Origin: Aeromonas tecta
GTDB taxonomy: Bacteria; Pseudomonadota; Gammaproteobacteria; Enterobacterales; Aeromonadaceae
Assembly: GCF_000820185.1 (NCBI RefSeq)
Contig: NZ_CDCA01000036.1
Location: 62,786-126,785 of the forward strand
Reading direction: 5' to 3'
DNA length: 64,000 nt
Shown: in pieces, positions 43,616 through 52,587 of the stretch
Numbering within the stretch: position 1 is the first letter of the stretch
Layout of the letters: each line of letters opens with the position of its first letter
Notes under the pieces: generated by a model
Told to the model about the DNA's origin: nothing
What the model saw: only the letters and a program-made list of their open reading frames with translations
Database searches by the model: none
Translations under genes and position numbers: made by a program

Positions 43616-44371
43616 ATGCTCGATTATCAGGCCCCCCGCGATCTGCTCAAGGACAAGGTCATTCTGGTGACGGGCGCCGGTGACGGTATCGGACGCGAGG
43701 CGGCGCTCACCTATGCGGCCCACGGCGCCACCGTGATCCTGCTCGGTCGCACCAGCGCCAAACTCGAGGCGGTCTATGACCAGATCGAGGCCGCGGGTCA
43801 TCCCCTGCCCGCCATAGTGCCGGTGGATCTGAAAGGCGCGACCAAGAGCCACTACCTTGGCATGGCCGAGACCTTCGCCCAGCAGTTCGGCCGCCTCGAC
43901 GGCGTGCTGTTCAACGCCGGTCTACTCGGCACCCTGTCGCCGTTCGAGCACATTCAGGAGCAGGAGTGGGACGAGGTGATGCAGGTCAACGTCAAATCCG
44001 AGTTCCTGCTGACTCAGGCGCTGCTGCCGCTCATTCGCCAGACTGCGAAGCAGCACGGCGATGCTTCCATCGTCTACACCTCGTCCAGTGTAGGTCGCAA
44101 GGGCCGCGCCTACTGGGGCACCTACGCCATCTCCAAGTTCGCCATCGAGGGCATGATGGAGGTGCTGGCAGACGAGCTGGAAAACACCGCGGTGCGGGTC
44201 AACACCCTCAACCCCGGCGGCACTCGCACCAAGATGCGGGCCAGCGCCTTCCCAGGGGAAGACCCCCAGTTGCTGAAAACTCCGGCCGACCTGATGCCGC
44301 TCTATCTCTATCTGATGGGAGCCGACAGCAAGGGGCAGACCGGCCAGACTTTTGTTGCTCAACCTAAATAA
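43616..44371 (+). CDS. yciK: YciK-family short-chain dehydrogenase
   Basis: 251 residues. NAD(P) Rossmann motif LVTGAGDGIGREAA at residues 17-30, NAG motif (LFNAGLLG), Ser and YAISK catalytic residues (YTSSSVG; YWGTYAISKFAIEGMMEV). GGAG precedes ATG 43616. The physiological substrate is unknown. Pairing with divergent sohB is common in gammaproteobacteria. Confidence 0.93.
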   Translation: MLDYQAPRDLLKDKVILVTGAGDGIGREAALTYAAHGATVILLGRTSAKLEAVYDQIEAAGHPLPAIVPVDLKGATKSHYLGMAETFAQQFGRLDGVLFNAGLLGTLSPFEHIQEQEWDEVMQVNVKSEFLLTQALLPLIRQTAKQHGDASIVYTSSSVGRKGRAYWGTYAISKFAIEGMMEVLADELENTAVRVNTLNPGGTRTKMRASAFPGEDPQLLKTPADLMPLYLYLMGADSKGQTGQTFVAQPK

Positions 44372-44407
44372 ATCAACAAACTAACCAGATAGGGTTAAAT
44401 TGAATAA

Positions 44408-44424
44408 GGGTGCCAGCGGCACCC
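44408..44424 (+). terminator. Weak hairpin after yciK
   Basis: GGGTGCC/GGCACCC stem with AGC loop, followed by TGTTGAATCCC rather than a T-run; possible weak terminator before the LysR gene. Confidence 0.45.
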
Positions 44425-44458
44425 TGTTGAATCCCTTTAGCACCCCACAGGTTGAACT

Positions 44459-45343
44459 ATGTTTCGTCCCAAGAGCACGTTTGAGCAATGGCGGATCTTT
44501 CAGGCCGTGGTGGACTGTGGCGGTTATGCCCAGGCCGCCGAGGCGCTGAACAAGAGCCAATCGTCCCTCAATCATGCGGTGGCCAAGCTGCAACAGAGTC
44601 TGGGGGTGGCGCTGCTGGAGGTGCGGGGACGCAAGGCGGTGTTGACGCCGGCGGGGGAGATCTTCCTCAAGCGGGCCCGCCAGCTCAGCCAGCAGATGGA
44701 AGAGCTGGAAAACCTGGCCAACAATCTGGAGCGGCAGTGGGAGCCGCAGATCAATCTGTATGTCTCTGTGCTGCAACCCAGGGAGCGGCTCTACCGCGCG
44801 CTGGCGCACTTTTATCCCCGCAGCCGGGGTTGCCGCATCAATCTGCACGAACGGATCCATTGCCACTTCAATGCGCTGCAGGTGGGGGATTTGATGCTCT
44901 CCGAACACCTGCCCCACGATCGCACCGGCCTGCCGCTGGATGAAGTCTGTCTGCTGCCCCTGTGCGCGGCAGCCCACCCCCTCGCCAGCCAGAGCGATGC
45001 CATCAAGGCCGAGCAACTGGGCAGTTATAACCAGATAAGCCTGCATCCCCCCATTCATCGCTCGGTCGACTGGAACGATGCGGACGATACCGGCTGGAAG
45101 GCGACTCACTACCACGAGGTACTCAGCATGCTGCGCCTCGGCCTCGGCTACGCCTGGTTGCCGCGCCATCTGGTGCAGGCGGAACTCGCCAGTGGCGAGC
45201 TGGTGGCACTCAATCTGGAAGGGGGCAGCGAGCGCTACCTCTACACCTACCTGCTCACCCCGTCAGTCGAGGCACTGGGACCGGCGGCCGAGTTGCTGCT
45301 GCGCTGCCTGCGCAACGAATACCAGGCCATCGAAGAGAAGTAA
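44459..45343 (+). CDS. LysR-family transcriptional regulator
   Basis: 294 residues. N-terminal winged HTH (TFEQWRIFQAVVDCGGYAQA, AEALNKSQSSLNHAVAKLQQ, LGVALLEVRGRKAVLTPAGE), then the effector-binding domain with MLRLGLGYAWLPRHLVQAEL. Its target is unknown. It follows yciK by 87 nt and is convergent with the MFS gene; no divergent partner is present. Confidence 0.93.
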   Translation: MFRPKSTFEQWRIFQAVVDCGGYAQAAEALNKSQSSLNHAVAKLQQSLGVALLEVRGRKAVLTPAGEIFLKRARQLSQQMEELENLANNLERQWEPQINLYVSVLQPRERLYRALAHFYPRSRGCRINLHERIHCHFNALQVGDLMLSEHLPHDRTGLPLDEVCLLPLCAAAHPLASQSDAIKAEQLGSYNQISLHPPIHRSVDWNDADDTGWKATHYHEVLSMLRLGLGYAWLPRHLVQAELASGELVALNLEGGSERYLYTYLLTPSVEALGPAAELLLRCLRNEYQAIEEK

Positions 45344-45413
45344 GTTTCAGCCCGTTCAGGCAGTATCATCTGCTGCCTGAAAGGGAAATTTCAGAACAAA
45401 ACTCCACCAAACT

Positions 45414-46586
45414 CTACACGTTGGGCACCCGCCAGCAGGCGGCCAGCGCGGCCAGCGCCAGCACAGTCGCCACCATGAAGACCCCGTGAAAACTCCAGAT
45501 CTCCGCCACTATGCCGGCGATAGCGCCCGCCATGATGGAGCCGGTGCGAATACTGTTGGCAAACAGGGTAGTCGCGACCCCGGCCCGGCCCGGCATCAGA
45601 TCCTGGAAATAGGACATGCCGATACCGGCGACGATACCGATGAAGATGGCATTGAGCAGTTGCAGCCCGATCAGCGCCGTCTGGCTCGACAGGGTCACCA
45701 GCCCCACGTAGAAACCGACCCCGGCCAGCACCGCCAGCAACATCATGGGCCGCTTGCCAAAACGCCGGGTGTAGTAGCCCGCCAGCAGCATGAAGGGGAT
45801 CTCCAGCGCCGCCGCCGTGCCCATCAGAATGCCCGCCAGCTTCTCTTCCAGCCCCAGCTCGCGGGTGATGTAGAGCGGCATGTTGATGAGATACATGCTG
45901 TTGCAGGTCCACATCAGGGTGGAGGCGATGAACAGCGCCCGTACGGAAGGATCCTTCCAACTGCTGACCCGCTCCCCATTCCCGCTGGACTTGGGCAGCG
46001 GCAGGGAGGGCAGCCAGCGCCAGACCACGAAGGCGCAGATGAGGTAGGCAAAGGCCGAGGCGAGATACATCACCTCGAAGCCATAGCCGATGGCGAGCGC
46101 GAAGGCGGCTGGCGGCCCTATCACCCAGGCGAGGGAGAACTGGGCCCGCAACACCGAGCTGAACATGTCGGCCCGCTTGTTGCGGCTGTCGGCATATTCC
46201 CGTGCCAGGGCAAACAGCTGGGGACTGGCGGTGGCGGTCAGGCTGGCCAGTACCACCCCCAGGCTCACCAGCAGCCAGTAGTTGCGATTCCAAGCAAACA
46301 GCAGGGAGAGCACTATGCCGGCGAAACAGCAACGCAGGATCAGCTGTTTGCGATCCCCCTTGCTGTCGGAGCGATGGCCGAGCCATTGGCTGATGAGGAT
46401 GCCGATCACCGCGTTGACGGTGTAGAACAGCCCCACCAGGAAGGGGCGAACCTGCACCTCTTCGGCCAGAAACAGGCTCAAGGTCGGCACCTGTAGCGCC
46501 ACCGCGACCCCGGTCATAAAGGTCACGGCCAGGAAAGAGAGGGATACGGGATCCGGCCTCTTGCGGGCGGCAGTCAATAAACTCAT
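45414..46586 (-). CDS. Sugar efflux MFS transporter (SetA/SetB-like)
   Basis: 390 residues with 12 predicted helices. MFS signature between TM2 and TM3 (GHRSDSKGDRKQLIL) and SetA/B-type ALQVPTLSLFLAEEV, AGILMGTAAALEIPFMLLAG and GIVAGIGMSYFQDLMPGRAG. Such pumps export glucosides or lactose analogues; the substrate here is inferred only. Divergent from the MalY/PatB gene across a perfect palindrome. Confidence 0.88.
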   Translation of the reverse strand: MSLLTAARKRPDPVSLSFLAVTFMTGVAVALQVPTLSLFLAEEVQVRPFLVGLFYTVNAVIGILISQWLGHRSDSKGDRKQLILRCCFAGIVLSLLFAWNRNYWLLVSLGVVLASLTATASPQLFALAREYADSRNKRADMFSSVLRAQFSLAWVIGPPAAFALAIGYGFEVMYLASAFAYLICAFVVWRWLPSLPLPKSSGNGERVSSWKDPSVRALFIASTLMWTCNSMYLINMPLYITRELGLEEKLAGILMGTAAALEIPFMLLAGYYTRRFGKRPMMLLAVLAGVGFYVGLVTLSSQTALIGLQLLNAIFIGIVAGIGMSYFQDLMPGRAGVATTLFANSIRTGSIMAGAIAGIVAEIWSFHGVFMVATVLALAALAACWRVPNV

Positions 46587-46638
46587 AGAGATACCATCGA
46601 TAGGAAAGGTAAAAAGAAGCCAGGATCCGGCGACTGTA

Positions 46639-46660
46639 TAAAATGACGGCGCTCATTTTA
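46639..46660. promoter_or_regulatory. 22-nt palindrome in the set/malY divergent promoter region
   Basis: TAAAATGA-cggcgc-TCATTTTA, arms perfect over 8 nt, midway in the 162-nt gap between two divergent genes. Good candidate operator controlling both; no regulator gene is adjacent. TATAAA at 46637-46642 could serve as a -10 element overlapping it. Confidence 0.65.
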
Positions 46661-46748
46661 TGTCACTATCAACAGCTATCTCAAGGCTTGCGAGCCCGCG
46701 TTCAAGTTCGTACATTGGTAGCCCATCTGGCCAGTACAAGGATTTCAC

Positions 46749-47891
46749 ATGTTTGATTTTGATCAGGAGATTGATCGTCGCGATACCATGAGCCTGAAAT
46801 GGGACAAGTACAAGGATCAAGACGTGCTACCCATGTGGGTCGCCGACACCGACTTCGCCTCCCCGCCCGCCGTGATTGAGGCCCTGACCCAACGGGTGGC
46901 CCACGGCATCTTCGGCTACTCCCGTCCCTCCCCGCGCTTGATCGAACTCATCCAGACCCGGCTGCAGCAGCGCTACGACTGGACCATAGCGCCCGAGTGG
47001 ATCGTCTTCCTGCCCGGGGTGGTGCCAGGTCTGAACCTCGCCTGCAAGGCCTGGAGCCAGCATGGCCGCGGCATCATCACCCCCAAACCTGTCTACTACC
47101 CCTTCCTGCAGGCGCCGGGTTTCAATGACCGCCCCCTGCTCACCGTGCCCATGATTGAGGAGGCCGGACGCTGGGTGCTGGATTTGGAAGAACTCGAGCG
47201 TCAGGCCCCTTCTGCCGATCTGTTGCTGCTGTGCAACCCGCACAACCCCGGTGGCACCGTCTTCACCCGTGAGGAGCTGCTGGCCATCGACGCCATCGCC
47301 GAGCGCCACAATCTGGTGATCTGCTCGGACGAGATCCACTGCGATCTGCTGCTGGACAAACAGGCTCACCACATTCCCTACGGCGCCCTCAGCCCGGCGG
47401 CGGCCGAGCGCTGCGCCGTGATGATGGCGCCGAGCAAGACCTTCAACATCGCAGGCCTGTGCTGCTCCTTCGCCGTGGTACCCAACGCCAGGCTGCGGCT
47501 AAAGTTGCAGCAGGCGATGCGCGGCATCAGTGCCGACGTCAACCTGCTGGGCTTCGTGGCAGCGGAAGCGGCCTACGAGGGTGGTGATGAGTGGCTCAAC
47601 GAGCAGATCGCCTACCTGAGCGCCAATCTAGGGTTGATAGAGCAGGCGGTCGCCCGCTGGCCCGGCGTCACGCTGGCGAAAAATCAGGCCACCTACCTCG
47701 CCTGGATTGATGTAAGTGGGCTCGGGCTGGACGATCCCATTGCCTTCTTCGAGCAGGCAGGGGTGGGTCTCTCCTCCGGCGCCCAATTTGGCGATGGTCA
47801 GTTCGTGCGACTCAACTTCGGCTGCACCAGAGCCCGGCTGGTTGAGGCACTGAGCCGCATGGAGCACGCCATCACCAAGACCCGTCTCTGA
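46749..47891 (+). CDS. MalY/PatB-family PLP-dependent cystathionine beta-lyase
   Basis: 380 residues, aminotransferase fold I. Begins FDFDQEIDRRDTMSLKWDKY, with MWVADTDFASPPAVIEAL typical of MalY/PatB, LCNPHNPGGTVFTREEL, SDEIHCDLLLD, and the PLP Lys in MAPSKTFNIAGLCCSF. C-S lyase activity is expected; E. coli MalY also represses the mal system. Divergent from a sugar-efflux gene. Confidence 0.92.
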   Translation: MFDFDQEIDRRDTMSLKWDKYKDQDVLPMWVADTDFASPPAVIEALTQRVAHGIFGYSRPSPRLIELIQTRLQQRYDWTIAPEWIVFLPGVVPGLNLACKAWSQHGRGIITPKPVYYPFLQAPGFNDRPLLTVPMIEEAGRWVLDLEELERQAPSADLLLLCNPHNPGGTVFTREELLAIDAIAERHNLVICSDEIHCDLLLDKQAHHIPYGALSPAAAERCAVMMAPSKTFNIAGLCCSFAVVPNARLRLKLQQAMRGISADVNLLGFVAAEAAYEGGDEWLNEQIAYLSANLGLIEQAVARWPGVTLAKNQATYLAWIDVSGLGLDDPIAFFEQAGVGLSSGAQFGDGQFVRLNFGCTRARLVEALSRMEHAITKTRL

Positions 47892-47965
47892 TAAACGCAG
47901 AGCGCCGCGCGGCTGCGGGTCAGCCGCGCCCATACATTGACCGGAATGGCCAAAGCCATTTTGGC

Positions 47966-47991
47966 TCACATCTGGTATAGATAAGATGTGA
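47966..47991. promoter_or_regulatory. Inverted repeat upstream of the TAXI gene
   Basis: TCACATCT-N10-AGATGTGA, preceded at 47949-47964 by a second dyad (GCCAAA...TTTTGGC). These lie between malY and its terminator, 58 nt upstream of the TAXI gene. Candidate regulatory or RNA structure; function unknown. Confidence 0.4.
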
Positions 47992-47999
47992 CTCATGAC

Positions 48000-48025
48000 G
48001 GGATGGGCCGAGCCCATCCCTTTTT
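48000..48025 (+). terminator. Terminator after the MalY/PatB gene
   Basis: GGGATGGG/CCCATCCC stem followed by TTTTT. Confidence 0.85.
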
Positions 48026-48048
48026 ATCCGCCATTGATCCGGTTCACT

Positions 48049-49356
48049 ATGTACCCACTAGCCCTGCGCCACTTCTCACGCCTGTTACGTATCGCCCTGC
48101 CTTGGCTCGCGGCGGGACTGGCGCTGCCTCTGTCTGCCGCCCCGACCTACATTACCATCGGCACGGGAGCGCTGAACGGTGTCTACTACCCGACCGGTGG
48201 GGCCATCTGCCGCCTGCTCAATGAAGAGAGTGACCAGCATGGCGTGCACTGCACCGTGCAGAGCACCTCGGGCTCCCTCGCCAACCTGGCCGACTTGGCC
48301 AAGGGAGAAGTCCAGCTGGCCCTGGTGCAATCGGATGTGTTGTATCACGCGGCCCATGGCAGCGGCCCCTTCACCGGTCAGGCACCCGATGACCAGCTGC
48401 GTAGCCTGTTCAGGCTGCACCAGGAGTCGCTGACCCTGCTCGCCAGCGCCACCAGCAACATCAATACCCTGGCCGACATCGAAGGCAAGCGGGTCGATCT
48501 CGGCGGTCCCAACTCGGGCGACAGAGTCACCAGCCGGGCACTGCTCGATGCCATGGGCTGGCAGGAGAGCAGCTTCGCACCGACCCCTGCCACATCGGCT
48601 GGCAATCGGCTGGAGGGACTCTGCAACGGCACCCTGGATGCCGCCTTGATCGTCGCGGGACACCCCAATCAGGGGATTGGCGATCTGACCGGCCGCTGCA
48701 AGGCGCGTCTGATCCCCATCGAAGGGGAGCAGATCGACCAACTGCTCAAGCAGCATCCCTATTATCAGCGCAGCCGCATCGGCGCCAACCTCTACCCGGG
48801 CCAGACCAGCGGTATCAACACCTTTGCCGTGACCGCCGAGCTGGTGGCACTGGCCAGCCTACCCGCGGACGAGGTACGTACCATTCGCGACGTCCTGAGT
48901 TCCCGCCTCAAACAATTCACCCGCCTGCACCCGGCGCTGACCACCCTCACCCCCGAGACCATGCAGACCGACAACATAGTTCCGCCCCATCCAGGCATGC
49001 AGGATGCGCCCCCCGCGTCCACCCTGGTGCCCGGCGCCCTCGCCCCCTCGGGCGCCGCGGCAACGGATCCATCGGCCGCATCCACTGGCGACACTGGGGC
49101 CCCCTCTGTGGAAGGCTCTCCTGCCACGACGAATCCAGAGGCGGCAGGCGCCACCCTGCCGGCGGCGTCGGGCGCGGCAACAACCGACCCGGATGCCGCC
49201 AAGGTGTTGGAAGGAGCGGCGGTAGGCCAGGGTGATGCGCAAAGCGGCGCAAGCACAGTCGCTACCTCCTCTGCGGCTACCACGACCGAGCCGGTGGCGC
49301 CAGCGCCGAACCAGCCGAGCGGTGCCTTGCCGACCCAGGCCCCAGCCGCCCAGTAA
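48049..49356 (+). CDS. TAXI-family TRAP solute-binding protein with a long low-complexity tail
   Basis: 435 residues from ATG 48049. Signal peptide (LLRIALPWLAAGLALPLSA, mature APTYIT), then the TAXI domain (TIGTGALNGVYYPTGGAICR; CTVQSTSGSLANLADL; LGGPNSGDRVTSRALLDAMG). After about residue 320 the sequence turns into roughly 115 residues of Ala/Pro/Thr/Ser/Gly. No TRAP permease gene (DctQ/DctM) is nearby. The start is uncertain because the ribosome site is weak; 47995 is also in frame. Confidence 0.85.
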   Translation: MYPLALRHFSRLLRIALPWLAAGLALPLSAAPTYITIGTGALNGVYYPTGGAICRLLNEESDQHGVHCTVQSTSGSLANLADLAKGEVQLALVQSDVLYHAAHGSGPFTGQAPDDQLRSLFRLHQESLTLLASATSNINTLADIEGKRVDLGGPNSGDRVTSRALLDAMGWQESSFAPTPATSAGNRLEGLCNGTLDAALIVAGHPNQGIGDLTGRCKARLIPIEGEQIDQLLKQHPYYQRSRIGANLYPGQTSGINTFAVTAELVALASLPADEVRTIRDVLSSRLKQFTRLHPALTTLTPETMQTDNIVPPHPGMQDAPPASTLVPGALAPSGAAATDPSAASTGDTGAPSVEGSPATTNPEAAGATLPAASGAATTDPDAAKVLEGAAVGQGDAQSGASTVATSSAATTTEPVAPAPNQPSGALPTQAPAAQ

Positions 49357-49376
49357 CCTGAGTGAGCGTAAGAAAC

Positions 49377-49406
49377 GAGAGAGGCCACCCCAGGGTGGCC
49401 TCTCTC
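49377..49406. terminator. Long hairpin between convergent TAXI and LysR genes
   Basis: 14-bp stem GAGAGAGGCCACCC/GGGTGGCCTCTCTC with a 2-nt loop; no T-run follows on either strand, so termination efficiency is uncertain. Confidence 0.6.
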
Positions 49407-49465
49407 ATGCCGCATGGGGGCGCCTACCGACGCGTTGCGGGAAGAAAGCGCTCAGTTCTCAGCCC

Positions 49466-50374
49466 TCAACTCTTGGCACTCGACAACTGATCCGGGCGCT
49501 GGATCTCCTCTTCCACCCAATGCAGCAGCTGCTTGATAGCGCGCGACAGCACCTGATTCTGGCGCACCACGTAGCCCAAGCTGGTGGCGGGGAAGTCGGT
49601 CAGCCGGGTCACAGGCGCACCGAGCTTGAGCCTGGGATGCAAGGAGAAGTCCGGCACTATGGCGACCCCGAATCCCGCCTCGGCCCAGTCGAGCTGCGCA
49701 TCCACGCTGCCCACCTCCATGATGCGGCAAGGCGGTAATCCCAGGAGCGGCAAGGAGGGGTCGATCAGCGCCCGGGTGCGGGTGTCATGACCCAGCAAGA
49801 TGAGGGTGGGCTCATCGAGGGGATCGCTCTCTCCCGCCTTGTGACGCGCCTGCCAACGTGCCAGCCCGTGGCCGAGGGTGCACCAGGTCACCTGCTGCAA
49901 CTCGGTGTAGGACAAGGGCTCACTGCGCTTTTGCGCCATCACGAAGCCCAGATCCGCCCGCCCCGTCTTGACCAGTTCAGCCGCCTGATCCGAGGTGGTG
50001 TTGAACAGGGTGAGATCGATGCCCGGAAAGGCCTGCTTGAAGCGCTGGAACGGCTGGATCAGCAAGAGGCGCGACAAAATGTCACTGGCGGCGATGGCCA
50101 GGGTGCCCTGACTGTGCTGGTTCAGCGCATTGAGATCGGACTGGCACAGCTGCAGCTCCGCGATGGCGCGCTCGGCGCTTTGCAGCAGCCGCTCGCCGGC
50201 CTGGGTGAGCCGAAACGGGCTGCGCTCGATGAGCTTGACCCGGGTCGCCTGCTCCAGGTTCTTGAGGTGCAGGCTGACATTGGGCTGGGTCATGTGCAGC
50301 TCGGTGGCGGTCTGGCCGAAGTGCTGCAAACGGGCCAGAGTGACGAAGGTGTTTAACCAGTGAATATCCAACAT
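49466..50374 (-). CDS. LysR-family regulator divergent from purA
   Basis: 302 residues. HTH LQHFGQTATELHMTQPNVSL, HLKNLEQATRVKLIERSPFR, then a substrate-binding domain (AEAGFGVAIVPDFSLHPRLK). Divergent to the purA-type gene with a TTATC-N11-GATAA site between them: the normal layout for a LysR protein controlling its neighbour. Confidence 0.93.
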   Translation of the reverse strand: MLDIHWLNTFVTLARLQHFGQTATELHMTQPNVSLHLKNLEQATRVKLIERSPFRLTQAGERLLQSAERAIAELQLCQSDLNALNQHSQGTLAIAASDILSRLLLIQPFQRFKQAFPGIDLTLFNTTSDQAAELVKTGRADLGFVMAQKRSEPLSYTELQQVTWCTLGHGLARWQARHKAGESDPLDEPTLILLGHDTRTRALIDPSLPLLGLPPCRIMEVGSVDAQLDWAEAGFGVAIVPDFSLHPRLKLGAPVTRLTDFPATSLGYVVRQNQVLSRAIKQLLHWVEEEIQRPDQLSSAKS

Positions 50375-50459
50375 GGGGTAACTCTCAGCCGCGGCAGACG
50401 CGGTATGGCGCGCCTTGGCGGGGGATTGCCGATAAATTGGCCATGATTATATGACTTCC

Positions 50460-50480
50460 TTATCGGAATTATAAAGATAA
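50460..50480. promoter_or_regulatory. LysR-type box TTATC-N11-GATAA between lysR and purA
   Basis: Dyad of the T-N11-A class in an AT-rich patch of the 169-nt divergent region, 64 nt upstream of the purA start. Binding by the adjacent LysR protein is inferred. Confidence 0.6.
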
Positions 50481-50543
50481 TTAATTTTTCTAATCCACCC
50501 CAGCCTCCTAGGATGAACGCCTAACGTCTTAGGAGAATGAGTC

Positions 50544-51800
50544 ATGTCGTCTATCGTAGTCGTAGGTGCTAACTGGGGTGATGAAGGCAAAGGCCGCATC
50601 GTCGATTATCTGGCAGGTGAATCCGCCGCCAGCATCCGCTTCCAGGGCGGCAACAACGCCGGCCACACCGTGGTCAACGATCTCGGCACCTTCAAGCTGC
50701 ACCAGCTGCCGAGCGGCGTGTTCAACCCGGATTGCCTGGTTGTACTCGGCCCTGGCATGGTCATCAGCCCCGAGCCCCTCACCAAAGAGCTGGCCGAAGT
50801 GAAAGCCGCTGGCGTGACTCCCAAGCTCGCCATCTCCGACCGTGCCACCTTCTGCCTGCCGATCCACGCGCTGGAAGATACCCTGGAAGAAGTCCGTCTA
50901 GGCGACGGTGCCTACGGCTCCACCCGTCAGGGCATTGCCCCGGCTTACGGTGATCGGGTCATGAAAAAGGCCATCCTGGTGGGCTGGCTGAAACAGCCGG
51001 ACGTGCTGGTCGAGCGCATTCAGTTCTTCCTCGACTGGAAACTGCCGCAGCTCAAAGCCCTCTACCCGAGCTTCGAGTTCAGCCAGACCGCCCAGGAAAT
51101 GGCCGACTGGCTGCTGGAAGTCTCCACCCCGTGGCGTGATGCCATCTGCAACGTCAGCGAGCCCCTCAAGGCCATCCAGGCCCAGGGCGGCACTCTGCTG
51201 TTCGAAGCCCAGCTCGGCGCTGGTCGTGACCTCATCTACGGTGAGTACCCCTGGGTGACCTCCTCCCACGTCTCTGGCGCCTACGCCGGGATCGGTGGCG
51301 GCCTGCCGGCCCTGCGCCCTGAGCGCGTCATCGCCGTGGCCAAGGCGTTCAGTACCTCTGTGGGTACCGGCACCCTGATCACCGCCATGGAGAACCAGGA
51401 AGAGTTCCGCAAGTTTGCCAACGAGTTCGGCGCCACCACCGGCCGTCCCCGTGACATCGGCTACTTCGATGCGGTCGCCACCAAACAGGGTCTGGAAATC
51501 CAGGCTGCCAACGAGATCGCCCTGACCAAGCTGGACTGCCTGTCTGGCATGCCGGACTTGAAGATCTGCGTGGCCTACGAAGGCGCCAACACCGAGAACC
51601 CGATCTGGCCGCAGACCGCCGGTCTCAAGCCGGTGTACGAGTCCATGGAAGCCTGGAGCGAAGAGATCTCCCACATCCGCAAGTTTGAAGACTTGCCGAC
51701 CGCTGCACAGCACTATGTGCTGCGTATCGAAGCCCTGCTGGGTGTTCCTGTGCCCATGGTCTCCGTTGGCCCGGGCCGCGATCAGATGATCCTGCGCTAA
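50544..51800 (+). CDS. purA: Adenylosuccinate synthetase (divergent PurA)
   Basis: 418 residues; GTP-dependent IMP plus Asp to adenylosuccinate. P-loop-like NWGDEGKGRIVDYL with D13, GGNNAGHTVV with H41, GAGRDLIYGEYPWVTSS, EFGATTGRPRDIGYFDAV and LTKLDCLSG. Several signatures depart from the usual form (GGNNAGHT instead of GGHNAGHT; GIAPAYGDRV). D13 is retained, unlike phage PurZ. Possibly a second, LysR-controlled copy beside a canonical purA elsewhere. ATG 50544 follows TTAGGAGAATGAGTC. Confidence 0.9.
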   Translation: MSSIVVVGANWGDEGKGRIVDYLAGESAASIRFQGGNNAGHTVVNDLGTFKLHQLPSGVFNPDCLVVLGPGMVISPEPLTKELAEVKAAGVTPKLAISDRATFCLPIHALEDTLEEVRLGDGAYGSTRQGIAPAYGDRVMKKAILVGWLKQPDVLVERIQFFLDWKLPQLKALYPSFEFSQTAQEMADWLLEVSTPWRDAICNVSEPLKAIQAQGGTLLFEAQLGAGRDLIYGEYPWVTSSHVSGAYAGIGGGLPALRPERVIAVAKAFSTSVGTGTLITAMENQEEFRKFANEFGATTGRPRDIGYFDAVATKQGLEIQAANEIALTKLDCLSGMPDLKICVAYEGANTENPIWPQTAGLKPVYESMEAWSEEISHIRKFEDLPTAAQHYVLRIEALLGVPVPMVSVGPGRDQMILR

Positions 51801-51831
51801 GCAGCAGAATCTTCTCGCAGCAAGATGTCAG

Positions 51832-51859
51832 AACCGGCCTCCTCGAGGCCGGTTTTTTT
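51832..51859 (+). terminator. purA terminator
   Basis: AACCGGCCTC/GAGGCCGGTT stem with short loop, followed by T7. Confidence 0.92.
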
Positions 51860-52037
51860 ATGGGCTCCCGGTTGATGGACGCCCGGTATGCTCATTGACC
51901 CTCTTCCCCCTTCCTCAATAAAGTAGATACCTATCTGCTCACCATTTACCGCTAATGGCACAAGGTTGAGCAGTACTGTGAATTCCTGCCTGACTCCTCT
52001 CGCTAGACTGATCCCTCATCCATCGAAGAGCACCACC

Positions 52038-52583
52038 ATGAAGATTGCCACCCGATCCACCCTGACAGCCCTGCTGTGCGCGGCCGCCCTACCCGCCGGC
52101 GCCATGACCCTCAGCAGCACCGACATCCACGAAGGCCAGCTGATGGACAAGTCCCTCAGCTTTAACGGCTTTGGCTGCAAGGGGGGGAATCGCTCGCCCC
52201 AGCTGAGCTGGCGGGATCTGCCAGCCGGCACCCAGAGCGTGGCCATCACCGCCTATGATCCCGATGCCCCCACCGGCAGCGGTTGGTGGCACTGGCTGGT
52301 GGTCAACCTGCCCGTCAGCCAGAATTCCCTCGCCAGCAATGCCTCCGGCACGCTCAAGCAAGGGTTAGAACTTAGGACCGACTTTGGCAACCAGGGCTAT
52401 GGCGGCCCCTGCCCACCCGCCGGCCACGGCATGCATCGCTACCAGTTCACCGCCTGGGCCCTGCCCGAGGCGACCCTGGCGGTCAAGGCAGACACCCCGC
52501 CCGCCATGGTAGGCTACATGCTCAACGCCACGGCGCTCGGCAAGGCGACCCTGACCGCCACCTTCGTCACCCCCAAGGAGTAA
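52038..52583 (+). CDS. Secreted YbhB/YbcL-family PEBP protein
   Basis: 181 residues with signal peptide (MKIATRSTLTALLCAAALPAGA). PEBP fold motifs: AITAYDPDAPTGSGWWHWLV and YGGPCPPAGHGMHRYQFTAW, the ligand-pocket DPDAP and GP.PP..H signatures. Function of bacterial members is unclear. Followed 4 nt later by an AraC regulator, so probably co-transcribed. Confidence 0.9.
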   Translation: MKIATRSTLTALLCAAALPAGAMTLSSTDIHEGQLMDKSLSFNGFGCKGGNRSPQLSWRDLPAGTQSVAITAYDPDAPTGSGWWHWLVVNLPVSQNSLASNASGTLKQGLELRTDFGNQGYGGPCPPAGHGMHRYQFTAWALPEATLAVKADTPPAMVGYMLNATALGKATLTATFVTPKE

Positions 52584-52587
52584 GCCG

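Noticed and set aside
47966..47991. CRP site upstream of the TAXI gene
   Set aside because: TCACA and TGTGA are present but in the wrong order and spacing for CRP (TGTGA-N6-TCACA).
50544..51800. Phage-type PurZ (2-aminoadenylosuccinate synthetase)
   Set aside because: PurZ proteins lack the catalytic Asp of the P-loop motif; here WGDEGKG with D13 and H41 are present, so PurA activity is expected.
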